A stretch of DNA of 64,000 nt from Kryptolebias marmoratus (taxonomy: Eukaryota > Chordata > Actinopteri > Cyprinodontiformes > Rivulidae): contig NC_051452.1 of the NCBI RefSeq assembly GCF_001649575.2, positions 11,474,150-11,538,149 of the forward strand, given 5' to 3'. The notes beneath the pieces are model-generated. The model was not told the DNA's origin. It saw nothing but the letters and a program-made list of their open reading frames with translations, and searched no databases. Every line of letters begins with the position of its first letter. Within the stretch, counting starts at the first letter, position 1. Made by a program: the position numbers and the translations under genes. Positions 12,901 through 25,195 of this stretch are shown here, in pieces.

Positions 12901-13463
12901 ACTTTCTGCTGCACCACTTTCTTCACATTTGCTCTAAATAATAAAACAAAAATCCCAAACAAAAGCTCAAAAGCCACTTGGCAGAAGTGACATGAAGCTG
13001 TTCATTCTAGTTGAACATCACATTTTACCACCTCTGACACAACACTCAGATCATAAAACACCATTATTACCACTACAAATTATAACAAACAAGACAGAAT
13101 GCATGGTTTTGTATTTCTCAAGGCAGCCAGTGTACGTCCTTAAACCAATCTATTGCCAAGCCTTTTCTTTATTTTTTTCCCTTTTCTACTCATTTCCACA
13201 TTCGCTCCTTCGTGCCCTCCCCCATCCACCTCCTATCCCCACGATCACCTTTCTTTCTTACAGAAAATCTAAAAGGCTGACATGCAAATGGGGCTTATTA
13301 AATCCTATTAGGCCGTCTGTCAGCAGCCAGCAGAGAGAGGGAGAGAGGGGGAAAAAAAGAGCAAGAAACATTACAGTTAAAAGAAAAAACAAAGTGATAA
13401 TATGAATGGAGAAGGGAGGCTTGGAGATAAGTAAAGAAATGTTTGTTTTTTTATTAAAAGCTT
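9961..13463. other. Intergenic with short simple repeats
   Basis: It holds a poly-G tract near 10,584-10,600, a (GT)n tract near 10,984-11,003 and a (CA)n tract at 11,165-11,186. ORFs up to 137 codons near 13,000 have skewed composition and no homologue I recognise. Confidence 0.55.
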
Positions 13464-13495
13464 TATGTACAGTACAACCTGTTGTACTGTACATA
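13464..13495. repeat. Perfect 15-bp inverted repeat with 2-nt spacer
   Basis: The left arm tatgtacagtacaac and right arm gttgtactgtacata are exact reverse complements separated by ct. It would form a strong hairpin. It is not followed by a T-run typical of a terminator and no host gene is near. Confidence 0.95.
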
Positions 13496-14879
13496 GACTG
13501 CAAACCAAATGTCTAAAAACCCGTCTTTAAAAAGAGCTGCTATTAAAAATCATGCATACCTGTAAATCTAAATGTACATTTTTACAGAAGCAGTTAACTT
13601 TTAACAACTGATATCAACATAAAATCCTGAAGCAAAACAAAGGTAGTGTAAACTTTCAACTATAAAAGCTGTGCTGTGTTTATAATTAAAGGAAAACTGT
13701 TAAAAATGTGTGCACTTAAGGACATTTACACATGTTAATGTCCACACAACATTTCTGGTTTTGTCACATTAAAAACATGTAATGAGGTCAGATTTTGTTT
13801 CAAGTTGATGTTTTTCTAAACTGAAACTGACTGGTTTAGAAACAGGAAGAAGTCTGCATCGACACGCCGACAGGGACATCATCATCGTTTAAAATGATGT
13901 AAAGTGATAGGTTCATCTTATCCTCACTTTAATAGTTTTGCATTAACGATATCAGCACCAGTGTCAACTCAATTCTAGATCCAGTTAACTAAAGGAACAA
14001 CTATGTCTCAAAAGCCACTAAAGTGAGTTTTACATCACATAAAATAAAACTTGTTTAATACTGTTTGCCAAAAACTACTGAAGTAGTTCTTAATGTTTTC
14101 CTCTTTCTGATGTTGTTTCACCTTCCTCTGACTGTTCTGAAAGTCCAAATCATTCTAAACTTGTGGATGGTTTGGACTTCCACCAGTCTGTCAGATGCCA
14201 GCTTTCACACTTTAAATGATCTTAAAAGTTAAAAGTTTAAAATTACTGAAATGGAAAACTAAACTGGAAAAAAGGGGGTCTTATTGCTGATGGTTGTCCC
14301 GTTCGTCCAAATGTCCAACCATTAAATTACCTTATGTCCAGCCCTAAAAAGCTAAAGCTATTTTGGTTAGAATGATAAAAAGACAAATTAAAGACAGGAC
14401 TTTTCAACAAACATCCATTTTTATAATTTCTCTGACCCCCACAAAGCTGCCAGAATATAGCGCTAGAAACATGGAAAGCATTTTGAGAGCTACTTTCATC
14501 CCTCAAAGCTTAAGCTAACAGAAGTAAACCTCTGTCGAACTGACAATCTGTTGTAAACCATGACAGCAGAGAGGTGGAGTCAGTAAAGGTGCAGCTGACT
14601 GGTTGACCAATCATCCATCTGACCCGCAAAAGGCAGTAAGGCTGCAGAACGGACAGAAAACAGCAGCAAAAGTTGCATTAGCTAAGCTCACTGAAAGCAT
14701 CAATGATGTTGAATGTCCCTGAATTTAGGGCTAACTGACGTTTTTTCCGTGTGATCTATAAAGGTAGTTAAAAACAACAATACTTTGGAAAACGTAAGCT
14801 TAGGCTTGTCTGCATTAAGAACGTGTTTCAGCTAAAGTAAAGAATGTTGGACACCAGAGACTTAGCATCTGACACATTC
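13496..14879. other. Intergenic, nothing recognised
   Basis: No features supported. Confidence 0.55.
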
Positions 14880-15440
14880 AAACCCACATTATTGATATAA
14901 ATAATGAATAAGAGGGGCCCCAGTACAGAGTCCTGCGGCACTCCTTTATATACAGGCAAGCTCGGAACACAGACCATCATACTTAACGCATTAAATCAAT
15001 TTCATTACTGAGGCAGTTTAAGAACCATGCAACTACCTTCTCTGAGAGTCCCGACTGAAGAAGCCTAAGTTTTAAAATGTTGTGATCGTCTGTATTAAAT
15101 GGTTTTGATAAACTGATAAAAAGTGGTGCACAACTTCATTTCTTATCAAGTGCAACTAATATATCATTTACTACCTTCATTGCAGCTGTAATGGTACTAT
15201 GTTGTTTTCTGTAACCTGGTTGATGTGTTGATAAGATAGCGTTAGAATAAAAAAAAAACTACTTGCTTACTCTCAAGGGCTTCAAGAATGTTTGCCAGCA
15301 CTGATAGGTTGGATATTGGTCTGTAGTTGGTAAAATTGCTGGATCACCACCTTTTAACAAAGGGAGAACATTAGCTGATCTTCATTTGCATTTGTCCCCT
15401 GCTTGCAAAGTTGTGACAAAATGCATTTTAAGTGGTTTAA
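14880..15440 (-). mobile_element. Non-LTR retrotransposon reverse transcriptase fragment
   Basis: On the minus strand the reading frames give NYRPISNLSVLANILEALES, then YRKQHSTITAAMKVVNDILV, then LSKPFNTDDHN (motif A, usually SKAFDTVDH), and finally a degenerate GPLLF.IYIN block. These are reverse transcriptase motifs in order. Stops and frameshifts show it is dead. The catalytic YxDD part is not present. The clade is not resolved. Confidence 0.75.
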
Positions 15441-15689
15441 TCATCATGACTAAAATGAACTTCAAGTATTAGGGTTTTCGATCTCCACCCTCACTTTGTC
15501 TCAGCTCAAAGTTGTGTTTCTAAATTCGTCCTGGGCTCCATCTTACAGGCTGTTTCTCTTCTACGCCTTCTTCTCCCTCTCATCCCACACTTCACCTTTT
15601 CTCTGTTACTCCTCCTCTTTGATTTTCTTTTTCAATGATGAGACAGAGAAGAGGAAGAAGGCCGCCTTTCTCCCGCCTGTCAATTATCC

Positions 15690-16130
15690 CTCCGCTCCTC
15701 TCTCCGTCCAGCTTAATTGGCGTTTGGGAGACGCTTGCGTTGTCCCAGCGGGCTCGGCCAGGACAATAGAGGCCCAAATAGCTGACCGGGCCTCGGCTCA
15801 GCCCAAATTGAATTGGAAATCTTCCATCTTCTCTTTAGCATAACAAAGGGGGTGGAGGGGTTTTAGACAAAGGGCCTGTTTTAATGGAGAAAATCAATCT
15901 CTGGGAGGAAGCGGGGGTATTGTCTCCCATCAGCTGTACAGGTGTGTCTCGCCCACGCCGGCCTTAATCAGAGGTGGCAGGGGAGAGATTTGGAAACAAC
16001 ATCTCTGTCACTATGGAGAAGACTGGCAGGTGAAGGGTTGGGAGGTGGAGGACATGTGTTTGTGTCTCCCGCAAAGTCCTGTGGTCCTGGCACGCCACGA
16101 AAGCATGACAAGGGTGATGAATATGTCTGC
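15690..16130. promoter_or_regulatory. Candidate conserved non-coding element
   Basis: It includes tccagcttaattggcgtttg, ggccaggacaatagaggccc (Sox-like ACAAT), aaattgaattggaaatcttc, tttagcataacaaagggg (Sox-like) and ccatcagctgtacaggtgtg (E-boxes). GC content is higher than the surroundings. Inference from composition and motifs. Confidence 0.38.
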
Positions 16131-16574
16131 AACAGATTAATGTCAACAGAGGGAAAACTCGTGTTGCTGAAGTTGTTATTTGGCAACAAACCTAAATTCT
16201 TAATCCTGACCCTTGACTCAAACACTTGCTCTGAGCAGACCGGGCCTCTTCAGCGCCCTGTGATCAGGACCCTCCAGTCCAATCAACAGCAGCAGAGCTG
16301 ATCCCTGTAGCGTTCAAAAAGTCATTTTGTCAACATCTAGAAGAGTAACTGCTGAAGGAGCATCTACCTTTTTTATCCTACCTAATTTCAAGTCTGTGAA
16401 TAAGTTTGGTTTTTCAGGATCCAGCAGCTGAAGAAGCTAATTATCTTAAAAAACAAGCTCAAATAAGCAAACTAACAAGACAACAGGGCCTTAGTGTTGT
16501 CAGTTTTTAAAGAAGCTGATTGAGTGCCAATCTATCATCATCATCAACCTGAGGTGAGGAAGATCTGCATGAAG

Positions 16575-16925
16575 AGGTTCTAAACTAAGATCACGTTATG
16601 ATAGGAAGGGATGGAGTTACAGCGATTTGGTCAGACCGTAAAAATGGCGCTATGTGCGAGATTTCGCAAGATGTATGTGTTGGTGATGACTCTCAGCTAC
16701 TACCATACCAAATTTTAGCTCAATCGCTGTAAAACTGGTAGAGTTAGAGACTTGTTGAGTTCCTAAATGTCAGTTGGTTGTGGCAGCCATCTTGAACTGG
16801 ACTGACTGCAAAAGTTAATGAGTTGTAGACGTACATCTAACAATCGTTTTTCTACTAGAGTTTCATAATCTATCCAGTGGTTCATCAGATATTTTGTTAA
16901 TACAACAAACACACACACAAAGACA
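16575..16925 (-). repeat. Family A repeat copy
   Basis: Reverse-orientation copy with tctcagctactaccatacca, aattttagctcaatcgctgt, ggcagccatcttgaactgga, gttgtagacgtacatctaac and tccagtggttcatcagatat in the order shared with the other copies. Confidence 0.85.
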
Positions 16926-19359
16926 TTGGCGAATGCATTTTTAATTATTAAGATTTCATCATTACATCCAAAGCTTGAGACCATTTGGAGACTGGCACAG
17001 AGAAAGACCTATAAGACTTGGATTGAAGAAGTAAAATAACTGATGAAAACTCTGTAATAAATCTTGTTTCATAATAAAATATTGCTGCCTGTTCAAGTCA
17101 TGTTCAAATCATTTTAGATTTATTCCCCGTTTTAAAACCTGGAAAACCTGGCGGAGCCCCGGACTAATTTGGACTCAGACCGCAGTCTTCAAAAACAGAG
17201 ATCATTAAAAAAAGAGCCCACTGAGCTCATTTGGACAGACACAGATTTGGTGCTGAGATAGACATCTTACAGTGTTAAGATGTCAAAAGAGGTTAGCTTA
17301 GAGCATATAGAAGATTGTGGATTGTCCAGAGATGTTCTCCTTCCAAGGCACACGTTATTAAATTAAAGTGAAGGTTTTATAACTACTATTTCACTAAATA
17401 TGACTGTATTTAACTGGTTAAAATGAGAGTATACTGGACTATGAATAAACTAATTTTCCTGAATTATTGAGTTTAGAAAACCAAGTTTTTAGTTTTGACT
17501 CAGCAAAACTAACAAAGATGTCAAATCAAACTCATTAATCTGTGTTTTAGATGTTTATGTGATTACTATACAATGTTATATTTACCCAATTACAATTTTA
17601 ATACCAAGTTTTGTGGACTCAAACTTTAAAGTGTAAAATGAGAGAAACAATTTTATTGTCAGACAAATACTTCTGGTTGAGCTCATAATCTGCAGCTAGC
17701 TGACACGATTCTCTGGTTCGGACTATTTCAAGTTTCCTGTCGGTGTGCGTCTCTGTCAGTGCCGTTAAGGAGTTGTCTTTCAGGTCTGGGTGTTTTGATA
17801 AGGTGAGTGTTTGTGTTTATCTGCGCACTCCCAGCTCTGTGCATTACCATGAGAATGGTTTAAGCCCTCTGCTAATCCCCCCGTGTCTCCGTTGTAATAA
17901 ATGTCTTCATTCGCACACAGGGGACGGGAAACATGTTCCCAAGGAGGAGGCAGACGAACTTCCCTCCATGAGAAACCCAACACTTCATCTGTGAGCAAAA
18001 CAGCATCTGATTAGTTTTTTAGAGTGAAACTACAAGCTTCCGCTTTCATTAAACAGTAATGTTGGTTTAATGAAGCTGAAGACTGAGCAGATGGTCTCGT
18101 TCTCTTAGCATTTTGTGGAACTTGAAGTGAATTATCTCCAACTGAAGTCTGTAATAACTTATTTCATTTCAACAAATATGCACAATTTCTTTAAAAAGGC
18201 CACCCTACTATCATGCTATGACATGATTTGTTTTAAATAAATGAGGATACAGTTACTATAAATGCACAGATTGCAGTTTTGATTTCTACTCTGACCTGCT
18301 GATTCTGATTTTAAATGATTTTACCTAAAAATTGTCTCTATTTTCTGGCTAATTGAAATTTTGTCTTTGTGATCATAACAGAACATTTACAACACAGGGA
18401 GAAAAATAATTAAAAACACACTTCTCCAAAAGTAAACCAGGGTAAAGGTTTCTCTTCTTCTGAATGGAAGCATTTGTACAAATAAAATTGATCTAAAAAA
18501 GAAACTAAAATAGATCTCTTTAATAAAATCAGGTAAAAGCAGTCTTTTTTTTTTTGTAATTCAAATTTTTTACTGATTTTCTGAATATTTCACATAAGGC
18601 TCAAACAAACAAAAACGGAAAAAAGGCTGGTGCACCAGGAAGCTTCTTCCTGATAAATCACACAGAGGCTGTAGTTCTTTTCAATGAGTCCCAAACAGTC
18701 ATATTTTTTAAAATATAAAAGTGCAAAGGTAACAGGAGAAACATTTTCTGCATTAATTCATAATAAATTGCTCCTGTAAACAAAACATTTGGAAAGAAAT
18801 AAAGAGATAAACTATAACTTCACTCATGGCTAATTACAACTTGATCATTACAACTTTTTTAGATTTGTTCCCTGCTTGCAAATTACAGATCTTGCAAATT
18901 TACGTGACTTTATTGCATCACCTGTTTTGTTTGCTAAAAGAAACTCTTAGCTGATAGGTTCCTGAACAAAAAAGTGAGCAGCAGATGTAGAAACTCCACT
19001 TTTGCTTTTATATTTCAGCAGCTTACAGATATTACAAACAGCTAACTAAGTTTTCCTCAACATGAAACTTTGATAATGATGTACGAGTTGGCTGCTTAGA
19101 TATGGTGCATTCATGAACCAGAAAAGAGGGGAGGGGGAAAACATTTCTGAGCATCAGGTTTTTAAAAATAAAAAGATAACCTGATTCTGACGACCATCTG
19201 AGAAATCTATTGGTCTGAATCTAAGGAGTTATGTTAAACAAAACTAACTTTACATAAAAAAACAAATTGTGGATTTGCTTTCTATTTCATTCTGTTTTAT
19301 GTTATTTAACAAAATAAAACTAGCCTTCTGTGGAGGAATGGACATCACACAGGGATAGC
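16926..19359. other. Intergenic, nothing recognised
   Basis: AT-rich. The ORFs at about 17,743-17,998 overlap on both strands and lack recognisable domains. Confidence 0.5.
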
Positions 19360-19575
19360 ACTCAGTTGTGGATGAGTCTCAGCTACTACCACACTAAATT
19401 TTAGCTCAAATTCAGCGTCATAGCCATTTTTGCATCTAGCTGTGGCGGCCTCCCGAATTCAACTGACACTAAAAGGTGTTCAGCTGTAGATCCTCACCCT
19501 TTCTGAGAGGTTAAATTTGTTCGATGGTTCATGAGATATTTTGCTGAAAGACAGGCAAACGAACACACAGATAAT
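19360..19575 (-). repeat. Family A repeat copy
   Basis: Reverse-orientation copy: gatgagtctcagctactacc, acactaaattttagctcaaa, tgtggcggcctcccgaattc, gttcagctgtagatcctcac and gatggttcatgagatatttt. Confidence 0.85.
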
Positions 19576-20464
19576 TACGATATGATTCAATCTTTTTGAA
19601 ATCTAAAAAGTAAACGTAGACAAAAGCGAACTGTGGCCTGACCGCCCGCTTGCTGTCCTGATTATGAGGTGGGAGAGAAATTTCAGAAATCTTTAACGCA
19701 CGAGTTGCTGTCTTGGTATTTACAGTATTTACGCCATTAACAGGCATTTCACGTCACAGGTTTGTGGAGAGGAGCCAAGAAAAACACTTTTAATAAATGT
19801 CACTGATGCCACTTAAATTCTTTACATAGAGTAATTATGTTTTAAAGAAGCAGCATTGCAGCAACACATCCTCCTCCAGCTTTCTCCCTGAACTGTCCTC
19901 TTCCTCCCCCCACGCCTCCCCCCGGACTCCCCTCGTCACCCTGAGTTTTCTCCACACAAAGCAGTCTATTAAAAAGCCTTCAGCTCAGTCTGCTCTGGCA
20001 AAATGAGGACTGGGTTCAGGTTGAAGGTTGTGTTTGTGCTGCTCATGTGTATATGTGTGGGTTTGACGATGTTAATGTAGCATGTAAGGTCTAGGCCTCT
20101 GGTGCCCTTTGAATGTCACACCCATGGGGGTTAAGGAAAGCAAAATACCTTATAATCCCATATAATCCTACACAAATCCAAGCATTAATGCGCTAATAAT
20201 GCAAACACTGCTCACTGTATTGCTCCTAATCCTTCTGTTTGTAATGTCAGTCATTTCTCAGGTCTAAGATAAATCAGGCGGTGCTGGAAAATTGAGGAAA
20301 ACTTGCTGTGTCTCACAACGGTTTCCTTGGAGAAGCAGTTCAAAGGTAATACAGATGGAGACCAGGCAGCTAATATAGGAATCTGATGGAGTTCTGCTTG
20401 AGCTAAATGTTTGTTCACTGATGTGCAGGTAACTGCTGACAGAGTGCAGCTAAACACACAACAA

Positions 20465-20765
20465 CTCGGTCCATTCATCTGTTTGCCTGTTAGCAAAATA
20501 TCTCAAACAACTGGATGGACTTTACAAAAAAGTCAAAGGATTTAATCAGTGTACCTCAACAACTGATTACATTTGAAGTCAACTACATGCAAGATGACCA
20601 CCACAGGTAATCAACGTTAATTAACACAAATAATGACTACACCTCAGCCAGTTTTACAGATAATGACACACGTGCTGTTTTCTAGATTTGACCAAAAAGC
20701 CTATAGCGCCATCATTTCTCAACATAAGACGATCTTAGTTTAAAACTCTGACATGGAAGGTTGCA
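20465..20765 (+). repeat. Family A repeat copy, diverged
   Basis: Forward-orientation copy starting ctgttagcaaaatatctcaa and running through atgcaagatgaccaccacag and cagccagttttacagataat to acgatcttagtttaaaactc. The central part is worn. Confidence 0.75.
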
Positions 20766-20929
20766 TTTGCCTGCAACCTAGATTTAAATCACTTTTTCAT
20801 CATTTTTAATACCAAAGTTCAAACATTTGTGACCTGTGATGACAAATTAAGCAGAGAGAGATAAGTGAGAAAAGATTTTTGTGATTTGAGATAACCCAGT
20901 ACCGAAAACGGCAAATAATCTTCCTGAAT

Positions 20930-21200
20930 TACAGTTAAATCAGAGTTTTCTAACAGGTATGTCTTCAGAAATTGTCCCTTGTCTTGTAATTTCCTTTGAA
21001 ATTTACCATTTTTCTCTGCCGGCAGCTGTAACGGGAAATCCCTTCTAATATTTGGTATCATTGTGAAGCTCAGGGATTCCCCTTTTTTCAAATATTGGAC
21101 TGAAATTCCCAATGTTTTCAAACCGGCAGTCTCCTAAACAAAACCAGCTTGTTGTCAGGTGGTAAATCACCAAATTTCAACAAACTACGAATGATTTCGA
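20930..21200 (+). repeat. Family C repeat, copy 1
   Basis: Its segments tcattgtgaagctcagggat, tccccttttttcaaat and ggtggtaaatcaccaaattt recur as reverse complements, in order, at 38,225-38,510. Class unknown. Confidence 0.7.
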
Positions 21201-22894
21201 AGATATTAAAACAGAGAATTTTTTAAAATTCATAACTCAATAATGAAAAATCCTAATTTGCCAGAGGGGGCTCATTTACTGTAATTGTACAGAAGACTGT
21301 ACACAAAATATGGACAGCAGGAAATTAGACCTCTGAGGGGAAAAGAAAAAAAGAAAAATTGGTTGCCTGATTTTAATGAGTTTATTTGCTAACTTACATG
21401 GTTGAAATGTTCTTCACTGAAGTTTATTTTGTGAAAAGGCAGCATTATGCTTTAGTTTATAGGGTAACTTGAAACTCACCACCTGCACAAAGTGGACAAC
21501 ATTTGGCTAATGTACTATACTTTAATATTGTACTATAGTACAGTGCAAATACTTTTTAAATATCTCTTTTTTTAAATACATTCGCCCCCCCAATAGCCAG
21601 ATTTTAGCAACAAGGTACAATTTCTGCACAAGCTTCTATGTCTCTATTTTATAATTTATTGAAAAATGCTGAGCTTTTTGGTTTGAGAAAGTCTGATTTT
21701 AGTTTTTAGTAAGGGAGTAAAGTCTGGGAACAAATGTGTTCCTATACTCCTTGTTTCATACTGCGTAGAAATCCTGGCTATCTGATGTTTTTTTAAATAA
21801 GTGTTGCAGTAACATTGTTTGCTCATTCTGTTTAAATAGCCCTTCAGTCACAACGTTACAGTAGTTACTTTAGCAAACCACAGATGAGACTTTCCAAGCC
21901 TGAAAGTCAAATATGATGCAGTCTCAATCAGAGGATCTCCTCGTTCCACACACGTGAACACATAAACAGCCTGAAATCTACAGTTGGCCTTTGCACTTCC
22001 CTCCGTTTGAAGATGAAGGGACGTGTGGGGAGGAAGGCGAGATGGCAAACCTCTTCACCACCTTTGATGCTCAAACGGCAGCAGCAGATCAGAGAAGGAC
22101 AGCCGGGGAAAGAGAATGCAGAGAAGAGGGCAGACGTATTGCGACAGGAGGGGAGTAGATTTAAGTTGCGAGTAAGAGGTTCGGGAGAAGAAAGAGACGA
22201 AGATCCACGCGAGCAACAGAGATACGTTTCCTCCCCTGAGTTAAGTGCACTGCTGTTGGAGTTTGTCAAAGCAGTGCATTTAGTTTTCTACTGGGCTTTA
22301 TGCTCACACAAACACAGGAGAGTTACACAATAGTGAGGAACCACAAGCTGCATCTGTTTGTTGTTGACATTCATCTATTTGTCCGGGAACCAAATGGAAA
22401 AATGACACCTTGGCATGTCTCCTCATCAATAACCTGCAGATAACTTATCCAAATCTCTCAAAAGCTTTTTTGCTAAAATCAACCTGTCGTGAAAACAAAA
22501 GAGAGGTGATTATCTGTCAGTTTGTGGTTCGACGGCAAAGTAAGACAGGTTTCCATCCACCTAAACAAAGCTTTACAGAGTATTAAAAAGAAACATGACT
22601 GTTCCTGATAAACTACAGCATTTATTCAAGACAGTAAAGAAACCTGTTGCTCAGGTCAGTACTGTGACTTACTAAAGCTTTCTTTTATAGTGACTCCGTG
22701 GCCCAAAATAAACTAAACAAAAGCAAAACAACTGCTAATAATAATGTCAAGCAGACTCTAGATAGATGTTCAAATGAAATGTTTTTGTAGGACATCTTCT
22801 GGAATACACAAGTGATATCCAAAAGGTTACTTTTAACAAAAAAAAATTGTAATAGAAAAGGTTATATCTATGATAAATCAATGCATATCACCTG
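21201..22894. other. Intergenic, nothing recognised
   Basis: Overlapping ORFs on both strands near 21,850-22,330 have no recognisable domain. Short A/T runs only. Confidence 0.5.
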
Positions 22895-23160
22895 CTGCCT
22901 TGCATGCCAACGTTTTAAACAAAGATCTTGCAAAATCAGACAACATGCTGGGGATGAGGCTCAGCTACTACCACAGCAAAACTTAGATCAATTTGTTTTT
23001 TATTAAGGTTTATTAGCTGTGAAGGACATCTTGAATTGAGTCAACATCAAAAGTTATTCAGCTGTAGACGTAAACCCAGTGGTTAATTTCTGAGAAATTC
23101 ATTAAAGTCTATGCCGTGGTTCAGGAGTCATTTTTTCAGAAACGCACACACAATTACATG
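22895..23160 (-). repeat. Family A repeat copy
   Basis: Reverse-orientation copy: gatgaggctcagctactacc, acagcaaaacttagatcaat, gtgaaggacatcttgaattg, attcagctgtagacgtaaac. A local T-rich insertion sits after the atcaatttg block. Confidence 0.8.
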
Positions 23161-23410
23161 ATCACTTGCCTTTTATGCCAGCAAGTAACAAAAAATGTAC
23201 ATTTTTATCAATCTAGAAGAAGCAAAAATGTTAATTATTTATAATAATATTCATAAATGTGTCCATCACAACCTTTCCAGATTCTCAGCTGATCACAGAC
23301 ACACACGCTTGTGGATTGCAGAGGGATGAGAGATGGATGGGCAAATATTGAGCTGTGTCAGAGTAAACAATGCCCTGGTAACCAGATGGTGGGACTGACA
23401 CACAATTGCA

Positions 23411-23412
<2 letters not shown>

Positions 23413-23474
<62 letters not shown>

Positions 23475-23512
23475 NNNNNNNNNNNNNNNNNNNNNNNNNN
23501 NNNNNNNNNNNN

Positions 23513-23584
<72 letters not shown>
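23413..23584. repeat. Compound microsatellite (CT)n-gap-(CA)n-(GA)n with 38-base assembly gap
   Basis: (CT)31 spans 23,413-23,474, Ns span 23,475-23,512, (CA)n runs 23,513 to about 23,562, then (GA)n to about 23,584. The (CT)n and (GA)n arms are complementary. Predicted proteins across it (Ser-Leu, Thr-His, Arg-Glu repeats) are translations of the repeat, not genes. Confidence 0.97.
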
Positions 23585-24544
23585 AAAAAAAATCCATTTT
23601 GAATTACCCTAAACTCCCCTGGTTCTTGGAAAAGGTCTACGCCCTAAAAGTCTTATTTCTCAGCGAGCTCAGGTTCAGGACCATGGACAGCTCTATCACC
23701 GCAGACAGTCTGAGTTTCAGTACCGTGGTCAGCGAGCCGGTTCTCTCGTGTTTTCTTTAAACAAGTCTCCTTAACCTCATTATTAGCTTTTTTAAGCATG
23801 TTTTGCCATGTTCAGAGAGCAAAGGGCTGCAGGAGAACTGATGTGAGAATTAAAGCTTCTGATGCTGATAAAAGTAAATGTTTGTACTCTCTCTGAAGGC
23901 AGAAGTGTCTCTGAAGGACACAGTCCTTGTTATAAATGATCCAATTGCCCACTTCTGTAAAGGCTAAAGTGAAGCTAAGTTTCTGATGTAAACATCAATG
24001 CTGCTTAATGTAATTTTCCTGTTTTTCTATCATTTACAGTACCTCTTCACATCAGCGAGCTGCATCAGATCTTCTTCACAGATATTTCAGACCTGCATAA
24101 AAATAATCTAAAAAGCCCATACGTATAAACTTCACTAATCATTTTAGGTCAAAACAAATCCCTGTACTTATTCCAGAGGCTCTATATTTAGCTTTGCTGC
24201 AACTGAAAAAAACACATTTGCAATATTTGACATCCAGGTGAAACTTATTGATGAATTAATGCTTTTTGTTCACAAAAATTTAAACTAAACTAATAATCAG
24301 TTCACTGTGGGTTATAAACAAACCAACAGGAATATTACATCAAGCTGCATTAATGTTTACAACAATTTGGAAATAAAATTAGCTGCACATGTCTGAATTA
24401 TGAGTTTAGTCAAGTTTTGGAGCACTGACAGTGAGGCTTTATTGGTTAATAATCAACGGATTTTTGTAAGAACGATACAAGCCTCAAATGTTTGCCATCA
24501 CCCTCGTCCGAAAGTAAAAGGGCAATAATGTTTTTCCCATGTCT

Positions 24545-24878
24545 GTGCAAGTGTGTTCCTTCGTCTGTCTGTTAGCAAAATATCTCATGAACAACAGGTC
24601 ACATTTTAATCACACTCTCAGAAAGTAATCACCATCCACATCTACACCTGATTAACTTCTGGACTTCATCCCAGTCACGATGACCGCCACAGCTTATCGA
24701 TGTTAGCAAACACAAAAATTGCTACACTTCAGTCGGTTTTACAGATATTGAGCTGAAATTTTGTGTGGTAGTAGCTGAGAGCCGTCCTCAACAAATACTC
24801 TGAGCGCTAACACATCCCAGGAGATCTTGTATAACTTTATTCTTCCAAAACGGCTATAACCGTTCCTTCTCATCATAG
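24545..24878 (+). repeat. Family A repeat, best-preserved copy, 5' part
   Basis: Forward copy: ctgttagcaaaatatctcat, ctctcagaaagtaatcacca, gatgaccgccacagcttatc, cggttttacagatattgagc, gtgtggtagtagctgagagc. It is interrupted after ttctcatcatag by an insertion; the copy resumes at about 25,139. Confidence 0.88.
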
Positions 24879-25138
24879 AACAGGATAGGATAAAATAGAA
24901 TAAAATATTCTTTATTGTTGTTACTGTGTGGCTTGTATAAGAGGTTGGGAGAGCCCTCCTTTGATGCATCTTCAACATCTCTTAAAAATAGCACAAAAAA
25001 CAGCAATGAGCACTAAACTGTACATAAAGGTAATTAAAGGACAGTCAAACTTCCACTAATATAACTGCATTTCAGGGATTACAAGAGTTCAGACTTCTTA
25101 TGGCCCAGGGCTAAAAAGAGGAAGTTTTCCTCACCACA
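24879..25138. mobile_element. Younger insertion inside a family A copy
   Basis: It begins ggataggataaaatagaata-like AT-rich sequence and is bounded by similar short sequences (ctcatcatag on the left, ctcaccacaag on the right), which look like a diverged target-site duplication. Removing it restores the order of blocks seen in other family A copies. Class unknown. Confidence 0.5.
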
Positions 25139-25195
25139 AGATGATCTTAGTTCAAAACTCTGCCCTCAAGGAATGCTGGGCCTTAAAATGCTCTC
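25139..25195 (+). repeat. Family A repeat, 3' part after insertion
   Basis: Continues with agatgatcttagttcaaaac and tctgccctcaaggaatgctg, the family A end block. Confidence 0.6.

Noticed and set aside
12992..13405. 137-codon plus-strand ORF
   Set aside because: Pyrimidine-rich composition, no domain, no splice support, overlapping ORF on the other strand.
15942..16301. 119-codon plus-strand ORF
   Set aside because: Open on both strands over a CNE-like, GC-richer block; no recognisable domain.
22007..22333. 108-codon charged ORF
   Set aside because: Purine-rich stretch; opposite strand equally open; no homologue recognised.
23285..23760. Several ORFs with Ser-Leu, Thr-His, Arg-Glu and Cys-Val repeats
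   Set aside because: Pure translations of the compound microsatellite and the N gap.
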